64,000 nucleotides of DNA from Candidula unifasciata. Taxonomy: Eukaryota; Mollusca; Gastropoda; Stylommatophora; Geomitridae. The translations under genes were made by a program, and so were the position numbers. The DNA is taken from positions 80,001 to 144,000 of the forward strand of contig CAJHNH020006612.1 in NCBI GenBank assembly GCA_905116865.2. The letters are read 5' to 3'. The first letter of the stretch is position 1, and each line of letters opens with the position of its first letter. The notes under the pieces are model-generated. The model was not told the DNA's origin. It made no database searches and saw only the letters and a list, made by a program, of their open reading frames with translations. This document shows, in pieces, positions 12,601-27,200 of this stretch.

Positions 12601-14745
12601 GCATAGGAATAAAGGAAGGCCAAAAAACACATGGAGAAGAGAGCTGGAGAATGAAATTAGAAAGATGGGGATGACATGGGGAGAGCTCCATGCAATGGCG
12701 AAGGATAGAACGACTTGGTGTGAGTTGGTTGAGGGCCTATGCTCCATTGGGGGATAGAAAGGCAGAAGAAGAGGATGACTTTGGGTGAAACACTTATTTG
12801 TCGGCATGCTTGGTAGAGGGCCATAAGTCTGTTTGTTTTTCCTCTCCATATGATGCCCCGGATCCCACAGGGTGTGTAGGTCAAGGCCGTCTTCAATATT
12901 GAAGACGGCCTTGTACGTCTTCAGGACCCTTTATGACGTCATGGGGGTATCCCAGTCATTATAGGACTATATTTTTCCTTCATAAAGTTTTTTTAAGAGT
13001 GGGGGGGGGGGGTGTAAAAGGAAGAGGAAAAAAAAGGGGGGGGGGGTTGAATCTAAGTATTTAGGGCAACTATTATTGTCAAGGGCATGTTAAAGTTTCG
13101 TAATGATCAAGCTTGGAGTCTGAGGATTTAGGACCGCATGGCTGGTGCTATCGCCACGCACTGTGCATGTTAGCATTTTATTGATACCTCCAGGAAAACA
13201 CAAAACAAAAATTAACCCCATCGAGGATTCAAACCTGGGTCTCCGGCAAGAGAGCTCAGTGTTTTTGTCCTTTCGACTAGTCGTTTGATAACTTAACTTT
13301 ATTGCATCCCTAACATTGCAGACTTCTCTCCTTATAGAATCTCTCAGGGTCTTTTAAAGCTATTTCCCACCCCCCCCCCTTTCCCGTGTGAGTTCCAGGG
13401 CCCAGTTATAGGATAGGGGGAGACCCATTGCAGCCACCATCTTTCCACACCTCCAACAAGCGTGTCGTAAAAACTTGCTAAATAGGAGTGTTTCCTTCGA
13501 AGTAGAAGTACGTGTGCCTAAGAAGCGATAAATCAACAGTCTGCATACAAAAGGGCAAGATCTGTAGAGCAGATTTGTTAGCAAAGCTGATTTTCTGGAA
13601 CAAGACCAAATGACAGAAGTAGACGAACAATCAAAACTTTCCACTGGAGTTTACAGCAGGTGAACGCGAAGAAAAAGCAAACAAGAAGATAAAGCTGTTT
13701 TTGACATGGAATCTTATTTTTGCGGTTGAAGCCCTGAACACATTTAGGCGATACGGCGACTTTATCACGCCGTGTGTTTTGTCTATCGATACCGTACCCG
13801 GTGGGAAAGTATGCAGACGATAGCCAGAAACATTGACAGAGCGTGTGGAGCTGATGAAACTAGCTCACACATTTGGCTATTTCCCATGTCGCTACAGGAT
13901 ATATCTAGTAATGGAAATCCTATTTACAAATAGACACGAGAATTGGGAGCCTTATCCGGACCAGAGGACCAAAATAGAGGACTCAGACATGTTTAGAACC
14001 ACAACATCCACACAGCTAGGAACAATGAATCACTACTTTTACCACAACAAACCATTTAAACCATTGAACTTGGTGCGAAACAAAAATCACAGTTATAACC
14101 GAATATGTTATCAACAAGATTTAACTTGATCGAACACCCCCACAACTCCCGCCCCATCAAACTAACAACAACAACAACAACAACCTCTATACTAACAATC
14201 AAACTTCAGTAAACTCCGGCTACACTCAGAGACACATAGTCTGCCACAGCAAACAGTGATAACCACAAATTGCCGCTTAAGGATTTCTTTATTTTTAGGA
14301 CTGATTAAAAACAGACATTAGAAAACAACCTAGGACTAAAAGGAGTGGTACATTTCGTGAACAAGCAATATCTGAAATGGTTTGGACATCTGACGAGAAG
14401 GCCGTGGCACCAGCTGCCACTGACAACCACATTGAAGATATACTACGAACAATGACAGAAGGGAGGTCCAAAATGTGAAATGACTGCATCAGAAATAAGT
14501 GTACAGTAATGAAGATCAACTGACACAAAGCACTATATATGACGATCCTGACATATCGCCCAACATTTCGCTGAGATAACTAGATTGGGGGGAGGGGGGG
14601 GGAGTTGGGGTGACTAGAAGATGCAGGCGAAGAGCATGAGAAAGAAGAAGAAGTCAAAGAAGAAGAAGAAGAAAACGAAGAAGAAGAAGAAGAAGAAGAA
14701 GAAGAAGAAGAAGAAGAAGAAGAAGAAGAAGAAGAAGAAGAAGAA

Positions 14746-14777
<32 letters not shown>

Positions 14778-15028
14778 AGAAGAAAAATAAAAAGAAAAAG
14801 AAGAAGAAGAAGAAGAAGAAGAAGAAGAAGAAGAAGAAGAAGAAGAAGAAGAAGAAGAAGAAGAAGAAGAAGAAGAAAAATAAAAAGAAAAAGAAGAAGA
14901 AGAAGAAGAAGAAGAAGAAGAAGAAGAAGAAGAAGAAGAAGAAGAAGAAGAAGAAGAAGAAGAAGAAGAAGAAGAAGAAGAAGAAGAAGAAGAAGAAGAA
15001 GAAGAAAAAAAAGAAGAAGAAGAAGAAG

Positions 15029-15071
<43 letters not shown>

Positions 15072-18000
15072 CCAGCAAGAAGAAGAAGTAGACGAAGAAG
15101 AAGAAGATGGAGGAGGAGGAGGACGAGAAGAAGAAGAAGACGAAGAAGAAGAAGAAGAAGAAGAAGAAGAAGAAGAAGAAGAAGAAGAAGAAGAAGAAGA
15201 AGAAGAAGAAGAAGAAGAAGAAGAAGAAGAAGAAGAAGAAGAAGAAGAGAAAGGAGAAGAAGAAGAAGAAGAAGACGATGATGATGATAATGACGACGAT
15301 GATGTTGATGAGAGTGAAGGATTCTATAGTCTAATCTAAAGCTTCAGCTCTCTACAACCAATCCCAGATCATCACAACACATTAACATGTCGTTGATAAT
15401 ACTTATCATAACGAGCAATTATGAAGCAAACTGTAATACATGCACACACACACACACACACACACGCACACACACACACACAAAATACACACGTAAAGAT
15501 CCATCTAAGATACCTGCGTCACTCAATTTAAGAATTGACATTTGAATTATTAATTTGTGTCCCTTTTCCGCAAGAGGGAAAGACATTTCAGCGAGAGCTT
15601 GTATTAATTCTGATTAGCTGGACGCCATTGAAATGGCCGTTTTGAAGGCAACCCATTAACTTTGTTGCAAAGGGCCCTTTTCCGCGCCTTTAGGCAAAAA
15701 GTTCTAGACCTAAATTTTATAAACAAATCTGCATTCTTTGGGTGATGTGGTTAACATCACGCCGGCCGCTTTTACTTCCAATGATGTTACCTGGTAACTA
15801 TTTTAGACTCGGTTGATCCTAGGAGCCAAGGTCATTTTTGAAAAAATTCTAGCTCCAACAGGGCCTGAACCCACGACTTTCGGACTCGTCTGCAAGCGTT
15901 TAGCTCTATACAATGTGAGCTCCCAACAGGAATTGAAGGAGTGAGTTCAACTCCACTAGGACCACACAACGAGCGATAAACACCCGATGTCACAAAGCGC
16001 CACCATTCGGATCAGCATCATCCAGTCACAAGTCCCAGAAAGCCCGTTCGACCGTTAGGTTATATTAGGGCCCTCGACGACAGCCGGGTGGGGATTTAAA
16101 ATAACAACGAATTGCCTCCCGAATTGAATCGGAATTAAATAATTGAAGTTCCATTCCATTATTTAAAAAAAAAAAAAAAAGTTACCACGATCAACCTGCT
16201 GTTAGCAGCGAAGCTGCCAACAGTCTCCGGTTATATTTATGGTCTGGTTTATTTGCGACACTTGCATGCTTAGATTGTGGTGTGTGCGCCAGTTTGCTAG
16301 CTTTATGTCCTTAATCTGCCTTGATTCAATTGTGAATACCGTAAATCTGGAAGAAAATATGGCTTTTCTGCCTACCCCCGGGAGTGAACCCGGACCACAA
16401 GGAGTTCGTCAATCGGTCACCGCGCAATCCGGTTTAGCCAACTACGCTAGAGAGCCAGGCTTAAGAAGGTCTTACATGTAATGAACAAATACACAAAATG
16501 CACGTTTAACAAAAGCCACACACAGCTGAAAGACGGTGTACGGACACATCAGCATAATCACAGATCTCTTTGTGTGTTCATAATAGCTCGTTTCGAGTTG
16601 GAGACGAAATTTGTTGGCGACAATTAAACATTGAATGGGCTTATCTTGTCTATCGACGGTCGGACCAGTTAAAGATGCGATGTTACGTGTGCTAGTTCAG
16701 ACCTTGCAGCAAGGCGTTGTGGGAAGCTGCATTTGATGTTCCTTCTTCTGGTGTGATGTGTAATTTTTCTGTCGTAAGACGATTTCAAATCAAATGGTGT
16801 GCTCATTTAGAAAGAATGCCATGTGTCATGGCACACATCAAAAGAGGAGACAGGCGTAGGTCACGGAAAGATAACTTCGGAGAAACTCTACAACAGTGAC
16901 TCTCAACCTTTCTAATGCCGCGACCCTTTAGTAGTTCCCTCATGTTGTGGCGACCCTTTAGTAGTTCCCTCATGTTGTGGCGACCCTTTAGTAGTTCCCT
17001 CATGTTGTGGCGACCCTTTAGTAGTTCCCTCATGTTGTGGCGACCCTTTAGTAGTTCCCTCATGTTGTGGCGACCCTTTAGTAGTTCCCTCATGTTGTGG
17101 CGACCCTTTAGTAGTTCCCTCATGTTGTGGCGACCCTTTAGTAGTTCCCTAATGTTGTGGCGACCCTTTAGTAGTTCCCTCATATTGTGGCGACCCTTTA
17201 GTGGTTCCCTCATGTTGTGGCGACCCTTTAGTAGTTCCCTCATATTGTGGCGACCCTTTAGTAGTTCCCTAATGTTGTGGCGACCCTTTAGTAGTTCCCT
17301 CATATTGTGGCGACCCTTTAGTGGTTCCCTCATGTTGTGGCGACCCTTTAGTAGTTCCCTCATATTGTGGCTACCCTTTAGTAGTTCCCTCATATTGTGG
17401 CGACTCTTTAGTAGTTCCCTCATGTTGTGGCGATCCTTTAGTAGTTCCCTTATATTGTGGCGACCCTTTAGTAGTTCCCTAATGTTGTGGCGACCCTTTA
17501 GTAGTGTCCTGATGTTGTGGCGATCCTTTAGTAGTTCCCTCATGTTGTGGCGATCCTTTAGTAGTTCCCTCATGTCGTGGCGACCCTTTAGTAGTTCCCT
17601 CATGTTGTGGCGACCCTTTAGTAGTTTCCTGATGTTGTGGTGATCCTTTAGTAGTTCCCTCATATTGTGGCGACCCCAAACAATTATTTTTCTTTATAAC
17701 TTCAATGAATATGTGCTGTCCGATGGTCTTGGATGATCCATGTGAAAGGGTCATTCCATTAAAAAATAAAAAATAAAAGGATGGCGACCGGCAGGTTAAG
17801 AACCGCTGCTCTACAACAGCATGATGTATCTATGGTCGAGGAGGTTAGAAGAGCAAGAAGCAGAACCGTATATCTCCTTCGAAATGGTTCGGTTTCCGAC
17901 ACAAGATGTTATTAACTAGCCAGTCCTCCTTGATGTTTCAGAATGTTTGTATTTCTTTTCTTCTTTGTCCGTGGTATTCAGAGAATCTTTCTTTAGCACT

Positions 18001-21000
18001 TCAGCCCTAAAGCCCCTATTTTTTTCCTTTAGTAACTAACAGTAAAAGCCACCCCCCCCCCCCCCCCTTTTTTTTTTCTTTCCCGTTTTTAGGCGTATTG
18101 GGCATATAGGGCTAGATCTACATTTTATAGACCAATCAGCACTTGGTGGGGGATGTGGTCAACATCACGCCCGCCGTCTTTACTTTCCAGGACTATACCT
18201 GGTACCCACTCAAGGCTGGGTCGAGCTGGGAGCCAAGATCATTTCTGAAGCAGGTCCGGTTCCGCCAGGGCCATCTTTCTTTCGGCAAAACTGTCTCTAC
18301 TGTCTGTATTTACCGATGTTTAGGGCAGCGAGGACTTGTGGTGTCATGATTCCGAGGATTTAGGGCCGCATTTAGGATGTTTTATATTTTGCACATGACA
18401 GAACAGCGTCCAACACCTTACCGGGGATGGAACGACGTTGTAACCACTCGGAAACACTAACTGTCAATCTCCTTCAATTGTATCATCATCACCGTCATCA
18501 TCCTACTGTGCTGTTGAATATCCCATAGGGCTCCCAGTTTAGTCATTCATTTTACATTATTTTGTGCAATCCTTTCCATGGAAGCCGCCGTGGTGTAGCG
18601 GCTAGACGCTCGCCAGTGGATCCCAAGGTCGTGGGTTTGGGTCATGCCAGAATAGGACTTTTTTCAACAATAAACTGGGCTCCCAGGTCAACACAGTCTT
18701 AATTATTACCAGATACAGTCCTGGGAAGTAAAGGCGACCGATGTGAAGCTGACCGAATCACCCACCGAGTGCCGATTGGTCTATGAAATATAGGACTAGT
18801 CCTACATGCCCTATACGCCCATTACGTCTAAAGGCGTTGAAAAGGGTCCTTTACTCTTTTTGTGATATAAACTGAATCCAGTCAAGCTCGTTTGACTTCT
18901 TTTAACAACATTCGGCTCACTTTTCCCCTGGGAAGTCTTCCTTGCCTCACTCAGTTTGTTTCTGATTGCAGTGCCATTTACTGGGCGTATAGCGGCATTC
19001 GTGGCTTAGGCGTTGTGAGTCCGACTCGTAAATCCAACGTACAGCGATCGAAACCCACTGCTGGCTGTGTGAATTTTTATCATGGTATGAGGCGTCGCAG
19101 GTCGACTCAGCCTAAAATGGGTACCAAGATGGCTGTCCTGTGGAAGTAAAGACGGCCGGCGTAATGCTTTCCACATTATTCACCTAGTGCCGATTGGTCT
19201 GTAAAAATGTGGGTGCTCTTCCCATAAGCCCGATGCGCCTAAAGGCGTGAAAAGGAATCTTTACTTTGATTTACTTTACTGCAACGTTCCTGTCTCCCTC
19301 TCCCGCATAGATTTGACGGGAATTTTAAGGTATTATCTCCTATAGCCGTACGGGTTCCCCAAATATAACTTCTTCAGAGATTGAACAGGGTATCTGAGGG
19401 TGTGTAGTTCCTGAAAAATACGGCAAAAGGCATGACCCCGTATATCCATGTGTAGGCTCTTGAGCTTCATTGTGGGAAAACCCTGAATAGACAACTGCTT
19501 CTCCTGCAAGCCTGTTGTGGGAGTCGGCTAATTGGAGTGTATCCTTCGAAGCCAGAGTACATCTGTCTCAGGGGCAAAGAACCAAGAGTCTGCATAAAAA
19601 TAAGCCAGATCTGTGAAACAGATGTGCATGCGACACTTAGATTTTGGAACAAGAGCGGAGCGGGTGAACACCAAAAACTTTCTGCTTGAGTTTACAGCCG
19701 GTGAACGACGTGAAGAAGAAAGAAAAAGATGGCTCTGTATTCCTAAGCAGCCTGGTGTGACTGAAGATGCAACATGTAGCTGCGAGAAATGAACTTTTTA
19801 CCAAGGGGACAAGACGTTTGATTAATCGACACAGAACATATATCATAAGTTGTTTTACGCTTGAGGAACTACTAAAGATGAGACTTGAGTACCTACGGAT
19901 CCACCCGTTGTGCTGTTAAGAAAATACTCCCTAAACCAGTGATTCCCAAACTGTGCGCCGCGGCGCCCCGGGAAGCCATGACCTCTTCACAGGGGCGCAG
20001 CGAAATATTCGAAAATACACCATTTTTTTTTTTTTCAATCTCTTACATAGGAATAGTCATACTTTTCTTAGGTTAGGGCGCCGTGGAAACATTTTAATTG
20101 AAAAGGCACCGCGACTAACGAAAGTTTGGGAAACTCTGCCCTAATCCAAAGTCAGGATATGATTCTTGAAGTCGCGGGATTAGCACCCCAAAAAGGCAAA
20201 CAACCAGACAGATATGTAAACTTAAGTCTACCCATATATTCTTCATAATTACAACACTCAAAAATGAGATTGGAACTGGAAATAACAAAACAATAATACT
20301 GTTTATATTGACTGTTACAGTGTTAAAATGAATACAATTTACTGGAGTGTCTACAAACAACAAAGACATCTTTACGACAATATTTGTAACAATAAGCTTC
20401 CATGATACAGCTGATAACGCCTTGACAACTATACAAAACGATTTAGGATTAGGCAACAAGAAAAGAAGTGAATATCCTAGATTTGAACGTAGGATGTAAT
20501 AAAGCCGAAGCCACAAAAGAAAGGACATAATTACAGACAACCATAACACCAAGAAAGGTTGAGACAAGCATGCTCTTGAAGAGTGGCAAGCATCGCTTCA
20601 GAGGTCCCTGGTAGTTTACCTTCTTTAGAGACATGTTCTGCAGGCTATGCAGGAGTGTTGGGAAATGAACAGGCAGACAGACTGGCTGATTCCTCACCAG
20701 TGAGTGGTGATGAATGTGTGCGTGACAAGCCGGCTGTGAATAAGACCCTTCTGAAGCAACTATACAATGCAGAGGCACCAATAGGTCATTAGGATGTGAA
20801 GAGATTGGTACAGCTACGAGTTCTTCTTCGCGCGCACCGCTGTAAACTCCAGCTGAAAGCTCTGGTTGTTCGTTCACCTCTCGACTTTGGTCTGGTTCTA
20901 GATGTGCGTATACATCAGCATTACAGATCTATAATATATTTCCATGCAGAATTATGCTTCCTTGACTCTCGGGCAGATTCACTTCAAATTTCAGGGTAAC

Positions 21001-24000
21001 CCCCCCCCCCCCCCTCCTCCCCACCACCACCCTATCCCCATGTCGACTCTTACGACAAGCTTTTTAGCGGTGGGTATATTCTTGTTTTCCCTGCAACAGG
21101 ATCACACATCCCACACGGGGACCGCTGGTAACGAAGAAGTGGAATCTAGTTGACACTGTACACTCAGAGGAAAGACAAAACAGGTGCATAATAAAACTAC
21201 TACTGGTGACATCGAACTGCTACTGGCTGCTGACGATGAGGGCGGGACGCATGCCGGGTGAAACCTTCAGCCCTGTGTGGGTAAGGATGCTAGTAGTTGT
21301 TCTTTTTTTTTTTTTCTTGTCCTCTTGATTTAAAAAAATGGGGGGGGGGGGGGGGGGGGTGGAAAGGGACCACGCTCAGTCATCTTCCTCCGAGGTGGAG
21401 CTTTAGGTTACATTATGGTCTGGATTATTTGCGCCAAATTCATGGCGTAAATCTGCTGCCCACTATTAAGCCATGAAAAGGACTCTTGTAGTGTTGATGC
21501 CACCACTCCAACCACCTTCCCACCGGCGACGGAGGAGACCCCATAGCCGGACTAGACTGACTGATATCCAACCTCCCCCCCCCCCCCCCAGGACCACACA
21601 GGGAGCGATAAACACTCGGTGACACAAAGTGCCATAATTCGGATGAGAATCACCTGGAGGCAAGTTCCAGAAAACCCGTTCAACCGTTAGTTTATTTTAG
21701 GACCCCCTTAACAGCCGGGGTGGGCTTTAAAATGACAAAAATGTGCCTCCTATTTAGGACGTGGATAAAATGGCAGCCTGACCAAAAAGGAATAGTGTAG
21801 TTGATGTAAAAGAGGTTATTCAAAGATAGCAGTCTATAAATCAGTCTTCTCCAACAGGAATATCACGCTCCATAGTCAGGGCGGTTGAAAAGAGGGTGAG
21901 AGGGGGGGGGGGATTTTTAAGGGGCACCTCGAAAATAGACTCGTACACCGTTTAAGCTACATAGAAAAAGAAAATTGGGAGGGGGAGGGGTATGAAGTTT
22001 AGAAAGGTTTGGGTAAGGCATGGCACACACATAAATAAAATTTTGGGGTCGTATTTATGTTTCCCGGCGAATCTATACACTTTCGCAGTCTGATCTAGGT
22101 CTGAGGGGTATCACGTTGTACTGTGTCCTTCGACTTCCGGTTAAAATGGACGCTAGGCAGCGGCACTGTTCGAAACAGAGGCAAATTGTTTGCTTCTGCC
22201 GGACGGTGGCCGATGCATTTTTGCTCCATTTGTAGACTGGATATAGTTTCGTCGTCCAGCTTCTGAGTTGAATGCATGGCGTGATACTATGAGCTGCGGA
22301 GTGCATTTGAATGTTTTTTCGACTGTGACCAACGTGGTGGTGTGAATTGTAGATTCAGAAAATGGCGCGATGACTGTTGTGCAATGTTGGCGGTGCCCGT
22401 ATGTGATTAAAATTGATCGCGTGGGCAACTCCTGATCTGTTACGACAAGTTCTGCTATCATCAATGATGAACTGCATTTCTAATGTTGGACTGTTTGTGT
22501 TAGCACTTCGGATGGCTACCGTATGCTTTAATGCGAGTGTATGCTAGATATGCTGAGACAGCAGTCTGTCAATCTTTCCACAAGGGTCTGTGATAAACTT
22601 TCTGTGTGTTTTTCGTTGGCACAGGAGCGACGCAAAGATGGGGTGACCCGTTTGCTATGAAGCTGACACTAAGACTACCAGACTACCAGACCAGACTACC
22701 AGACTACCTGACCAGACTACCAGACTACCAGACCAGACTACCAGACTACCAGACCAGACTACCAAACTACCAGACTACCAGACCAGACTACCAGACTACC
22801 AGACTACCAGACCAGACTACCAGACTACCAGACCAGACTACCAGACTACCAGACTACCAGACCAGACTACCAGACTACCAGACCAGACTACCAGACTACC
22901 AGACTACCAAACCAGACTACCAGACTACCAAACCACCAAACCAGACTACCAGACTACCAGACCAGACTACCAGACCAGACTACCAGACCAGACTACCAGA
23001 CTACCTGACCAGACTACCAGACCAGACTACCAGACCAGACTACCAGACTACCTGACCAGACTACCAGACTGTGTCCTTCGAAAAGAGTCTCTCGTGAGAA
23101 CTAGGCTCAAGTTGATGGTGTGCAATTGCAAACTACTGGAGGTAAATTTGCTTTCAAAAACCACAACAGCCAAAAAATGCTCGGGGTTGGTTCTGCAACG
23201 TCCTGTAAAGGATGCGGCACTAACTTTACAGGTGAACAAGAGAGAGAAAAAAGGAGAGAGAGGAAGAAAAGAAAAAAGAGATGGAGGATGAGAAAAAGAA
23301 GAAGAATATAATGAACCCACAACCCAAAGACTGATATCTGTTGAAAATTAGGAACGCCTATATCACAGGTAAAGGCGCATAATAATGATATCAATACTAT
23401 GAGCAGGATATGAATATCATTCATCTTAGAGGTACAAATACTAGAGAGAGAGAAGGGGAAGAAAAAAAAAGACATTGTTAGTTGAAATAACAATAGACAC
23501 TATTCATCAAAGTGATAAACACATACAAATGGTTACCATATAAATACTATGAATGCAATACAATTCATGAGTAGGTAATTATCATCTGACAGTCGACACG
23601 CCTTGTAAGAAGTCAACACAAAACAAGCGTTTCAACTTTGACAACATCACTCGCTGGAGAATTAGATTTAAATTAGGTGTAGCTTTGTAGTGTTCATTTG
23701 TCTTCTCTGATCACGATCCATTTGACCCAGAGACGGTCTCAGATTTAGCTGGATCAATGGGGACCATGATCTAGTGGAAGGATCTGATGAAGGAGACCAT
23801 AATAGGTATTAGATAATAAATCCAGTGACTTGATACAAATAAATGGAATTAAGTAGAAAAGTGTAGGAAACTGATTGAAATAGACATCAAATTCCAGATA
23901 GGGTGACATTGAAACATAATAATTGATTCTTAAGCAAATCAGAAACCTGGGACAAGATTTGATAAAGAGGATTGGAGTAGTTATCAGAATCCATTGAGGT

Positions 24001-24186
24001 GATAGGATTAACATTGTATGGCAAACAAATCTTTGGTCACAAGGTGTGTTTAATATTGTCAGAAAAAAATGGATTAAGTGACAAGATATGATTAGCTTTT
24101 TCTCGTCTTTTTCCCTCTTCTACTCTCTTCGTTGCCACCTGAAAATGGTATATAGCAGACGGTTTGCACTACGCAGCTTCTTCAAT

Positions 24187-24255
<69 letters not shown>

Positions 24256-27200
24256 GTAAGTCGGCTCTGTGGCTAAGTCGATTCGAACGCTTCGTAATGC
24301 CGGGATGTCGGGTTTTGACAGTGATATCAAGAAAGCCAACCGTCCAGAAAGCAATAGCAAACTACTGGACGTAAAGTTGCCTAGAAAAACCACACAACAG
24401 TCAGGGGCTTTTGGGGTTGGTTCTGTAAAGTCCTATAAAGGATACACAACTAACCTATACTCAAGTACAAAATCCATGGACAAACCTTGTAGCTGATGAG
24501 TGTAAGTTTGTGACATTGAATGTCCCAACATGACTGCTGCTCACATTTGCTTTTGTTTTTGTGCTTAGCTAACTGTCAGGTGAGATGCGAGTTCTTCTGT
24601 TTGCATGGGCCTCTGGTGTAAATAGCTTGAAAAACACTGATGTAAAAGATACGATACTAACTTATATTACAAGCATCCAGGAAACATCAGCATCGTTAAA
24701 ACTGTCATGTTCTGCCATATTCTTTCCCATACTCAGGGCAAGGAGGAGACGGATACACAATAAGACTTAACTGGTGCCCTCTGAACTGGAACTCTTTGCT
24801 TGCTGCTGAGGATAGGGATTAGCTCATAGGAGTGTCCCGAGTGCTGTGATGTCGATTTTTAATTCAACATTCAACATGTTCTGCCATAATACGTCAGATA
24901 AAGTAAAGGTCCCTTTACCACGCCTTTATGCGTATAGGGCATAGACCTATATTTGGATAGACCAATCGGCACAAGATAGGTGACTATAGATGTAATACGC
25001 CACATATCGATCACATTTATTCCTACATTCCGTCCTACCCCGTGCAGTCTCTTCGTTATCATGGATGGAACCCATCCCTGCATCTTTGGCTTCTCTCATC
25101 AACGTTCGTTTTAAGGTTTCTTTGTGACGTCATTATTTCCTCAAAGCCTTTTTTCTTTCCTATGTTTGTGCCTGTTTGGTGATTCGCTGCTGGTTTTCTC
25201 AGAATATAAAAACAGACCCGTCTAAGCCTAGATTGCTTTCAGGAAAACACACCAAAAAAAAAAACCACTTCCTGCTAACATGCACCCTATATAAACACAA
25301 AAGAAAACCCACGGAATTGACTTCATAGGAATGCTTACATGTTGATAGTAATGGAAATGGAAACATAAGAAACAAACAATTTCAGTTTCAAAACAAATAA
25401 AGAAATAGAGTGGCAGAGCACATACCCAAATGGCTACATACACGGTTCAGTGATTCTTCAAGGGTGTCAAGACCAGTCAAGAGGAAAGAACCCACGTCTT
25501 CAATAAGACATCATCAACTGAATTCCGGACTTATAATTGACACAGACAATGCTTTCCCTGTTGTTTCACCACACTCCGAACAGGTGACCGTTGAGAATCG
25601 CCGAAGCTTTAACAATTAAAATCAACAATTCTCTCCTTATAAGCAGACGGAATTTTTGTAAACAAAGTTACCCTGGTAATCACGGGACTACGGTGAGCTT
25701 CTGGTGGCCAAATAACATACACGATGTGTCGGAAGAAACTATTCGCATTTCAGTTGGATTTATTTAGTTTTGTGCTTTATTTTATGTTGATGTAACTCTG
25801 TAGTAACGCACCTGATGAGATACAGCGAAATATGCCTGGTAATAAATTTTGCAATGTTTTGTTTGTGTCCACATTATTTAAATTCATTACAGGAAAAGAC
25901 TGTTTTGAATAAGAAACTAAGCCAGATTCCATACAAGTCGACATTTACGCAACTTGTCAGTCATCGCTAGACAGACTGCTTGTATTCTACAGACGGTTAA
26001 TTCGCCATTTGTTATTTTGTCATCTGTTATTTTGTGAATATGTGTCGTTGTTGTTTTCTGACAAACGAGTTGTTACTGTAGTTTTACGTGTTCTTAATGT
26101 TTGCATTTTTTTTCAGACTACCTTGATATGTGACATTGTTAGCGTGTAGCATATTAAATTGTGTGTGTGTGTGATTGTGTGTTTGTGTGTTATGTCTTCT
26201 TCTTCTTCGCTTATTTTCCTTCTTCTTCTTCTTCTTCTTCTTCTTCTTCTTCTTCTTCTTCTTCTTCTTCTTCTTCTTCTTCTTCTTCTTCTTCTTCTTC
26301 TTCTTCTTCTTCTTCCTCCTCTTCTTCTTCTTCGTCATCATTTCCTTCTTCTTCTTCTGTTCCTCCTCTTATCGCTACCGAAGAATACGATGCTTTTTCT
26401 TGCCATTATCCTAATTTTTCGTTTTAACCATTAAATTATCGCTTCATCTACATCGGCAACCACAAAACCTCCTACCACAACTGTAACTACCAAAGCAATT
26501 AACGATGACCTCCCCAGCTCCCATCCCCCCCCCCCCCCCCGGCCCCCACCAAGCTCTGTGGTAATAATATGACACCCTAAACATTTCAATACCAACAAAG
26601 TGTTAATTAAATTACCCTTAACATTGTTAGTTTTGTCACGTAATCGATCAATTTGCATGACATTAATAATATATGTATTTTATTTCGTTTAACTAAGGTA
26701 GCTTTCTATGTAGGTCATTATGGGTTTGTTGTCTGTGCCAGGCACAATATTATAAGCTGTGAAATCCTTTGTAACGATACAAGGAATGGGAATGATCTCT
26801 TAGAGATACTTTCTAGTACCAAAAAAAAAGCGAATTCTCTGCTTGAGACTCTACAACAACGGTTATCAACCTTTGGGTCGTGACCTAAGCTTTTGGGGGT
26901 CGAACCACCCTTTTATATGTGTCGCTTAAGACCATTAAAAAAACACATATTTACTGACGTTATGAAGTAGCAATGAAAACAGTTGCATGGTTGAGTGTCG
27001 CCACAACATGAGGAATTGTATTACAGGGTCGCCACAACATGAGGAATTGTATTACAGGGTCGCCACAACATGAGGAATTGTATTACAGGGTCGCCACAAC
27101 ATGAGAAATTGTATTACAGGGACGCCACAACATGAGGAATTGTATTACAGGGTCGCCACAACATGAGGAATTGTATTACAGGGTCGCCACAACATCAGGA

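Larger units (their letters stand above)
16720..17900 (+). pseudogene. LINE C-terminus split by a hAT insertion
   Basis: The left half ends RRFQIKWCAHLERMPCVMAH, then RRSRKDNFGETLQ. The right half resumes QHDVSMVEEVRRARSRTVYL at 17817. Removing the insertion at 16894-17808 and one 8-bp duplication makes the frame continuous. It is the same family as 56640-57340. Confidence 0.8.

Noticed and set aside
16803..17663. Long ORFs with a ten-residue repeat on both strands (RELLKGRHNM and PFSSSLMLWR)
   Set aside because: The 30-bp unit is divisible by three and lies inside a hAT element. The openness on both strands shows it is not selected coding.
16919..17674. CRISPR-like array of regular repeats (also 7427-8886 and 26994-27436)
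   Set aside because: Units are directly contiguous without unique spacers, and the genome is eukaryotic. They are minisatellites.
22073..22464. Minus-strand ORFs of 77-103 codons
   Set aside because: No family resemblance, no splice context and no codon signal I can defend. Left as unassigned.
22606..23055. 149-codon ORF with LPDYQTR repeats
   Set aside because: Derived from the CCAGACTA minisatellite; the irregular spacing is not codon-aware.
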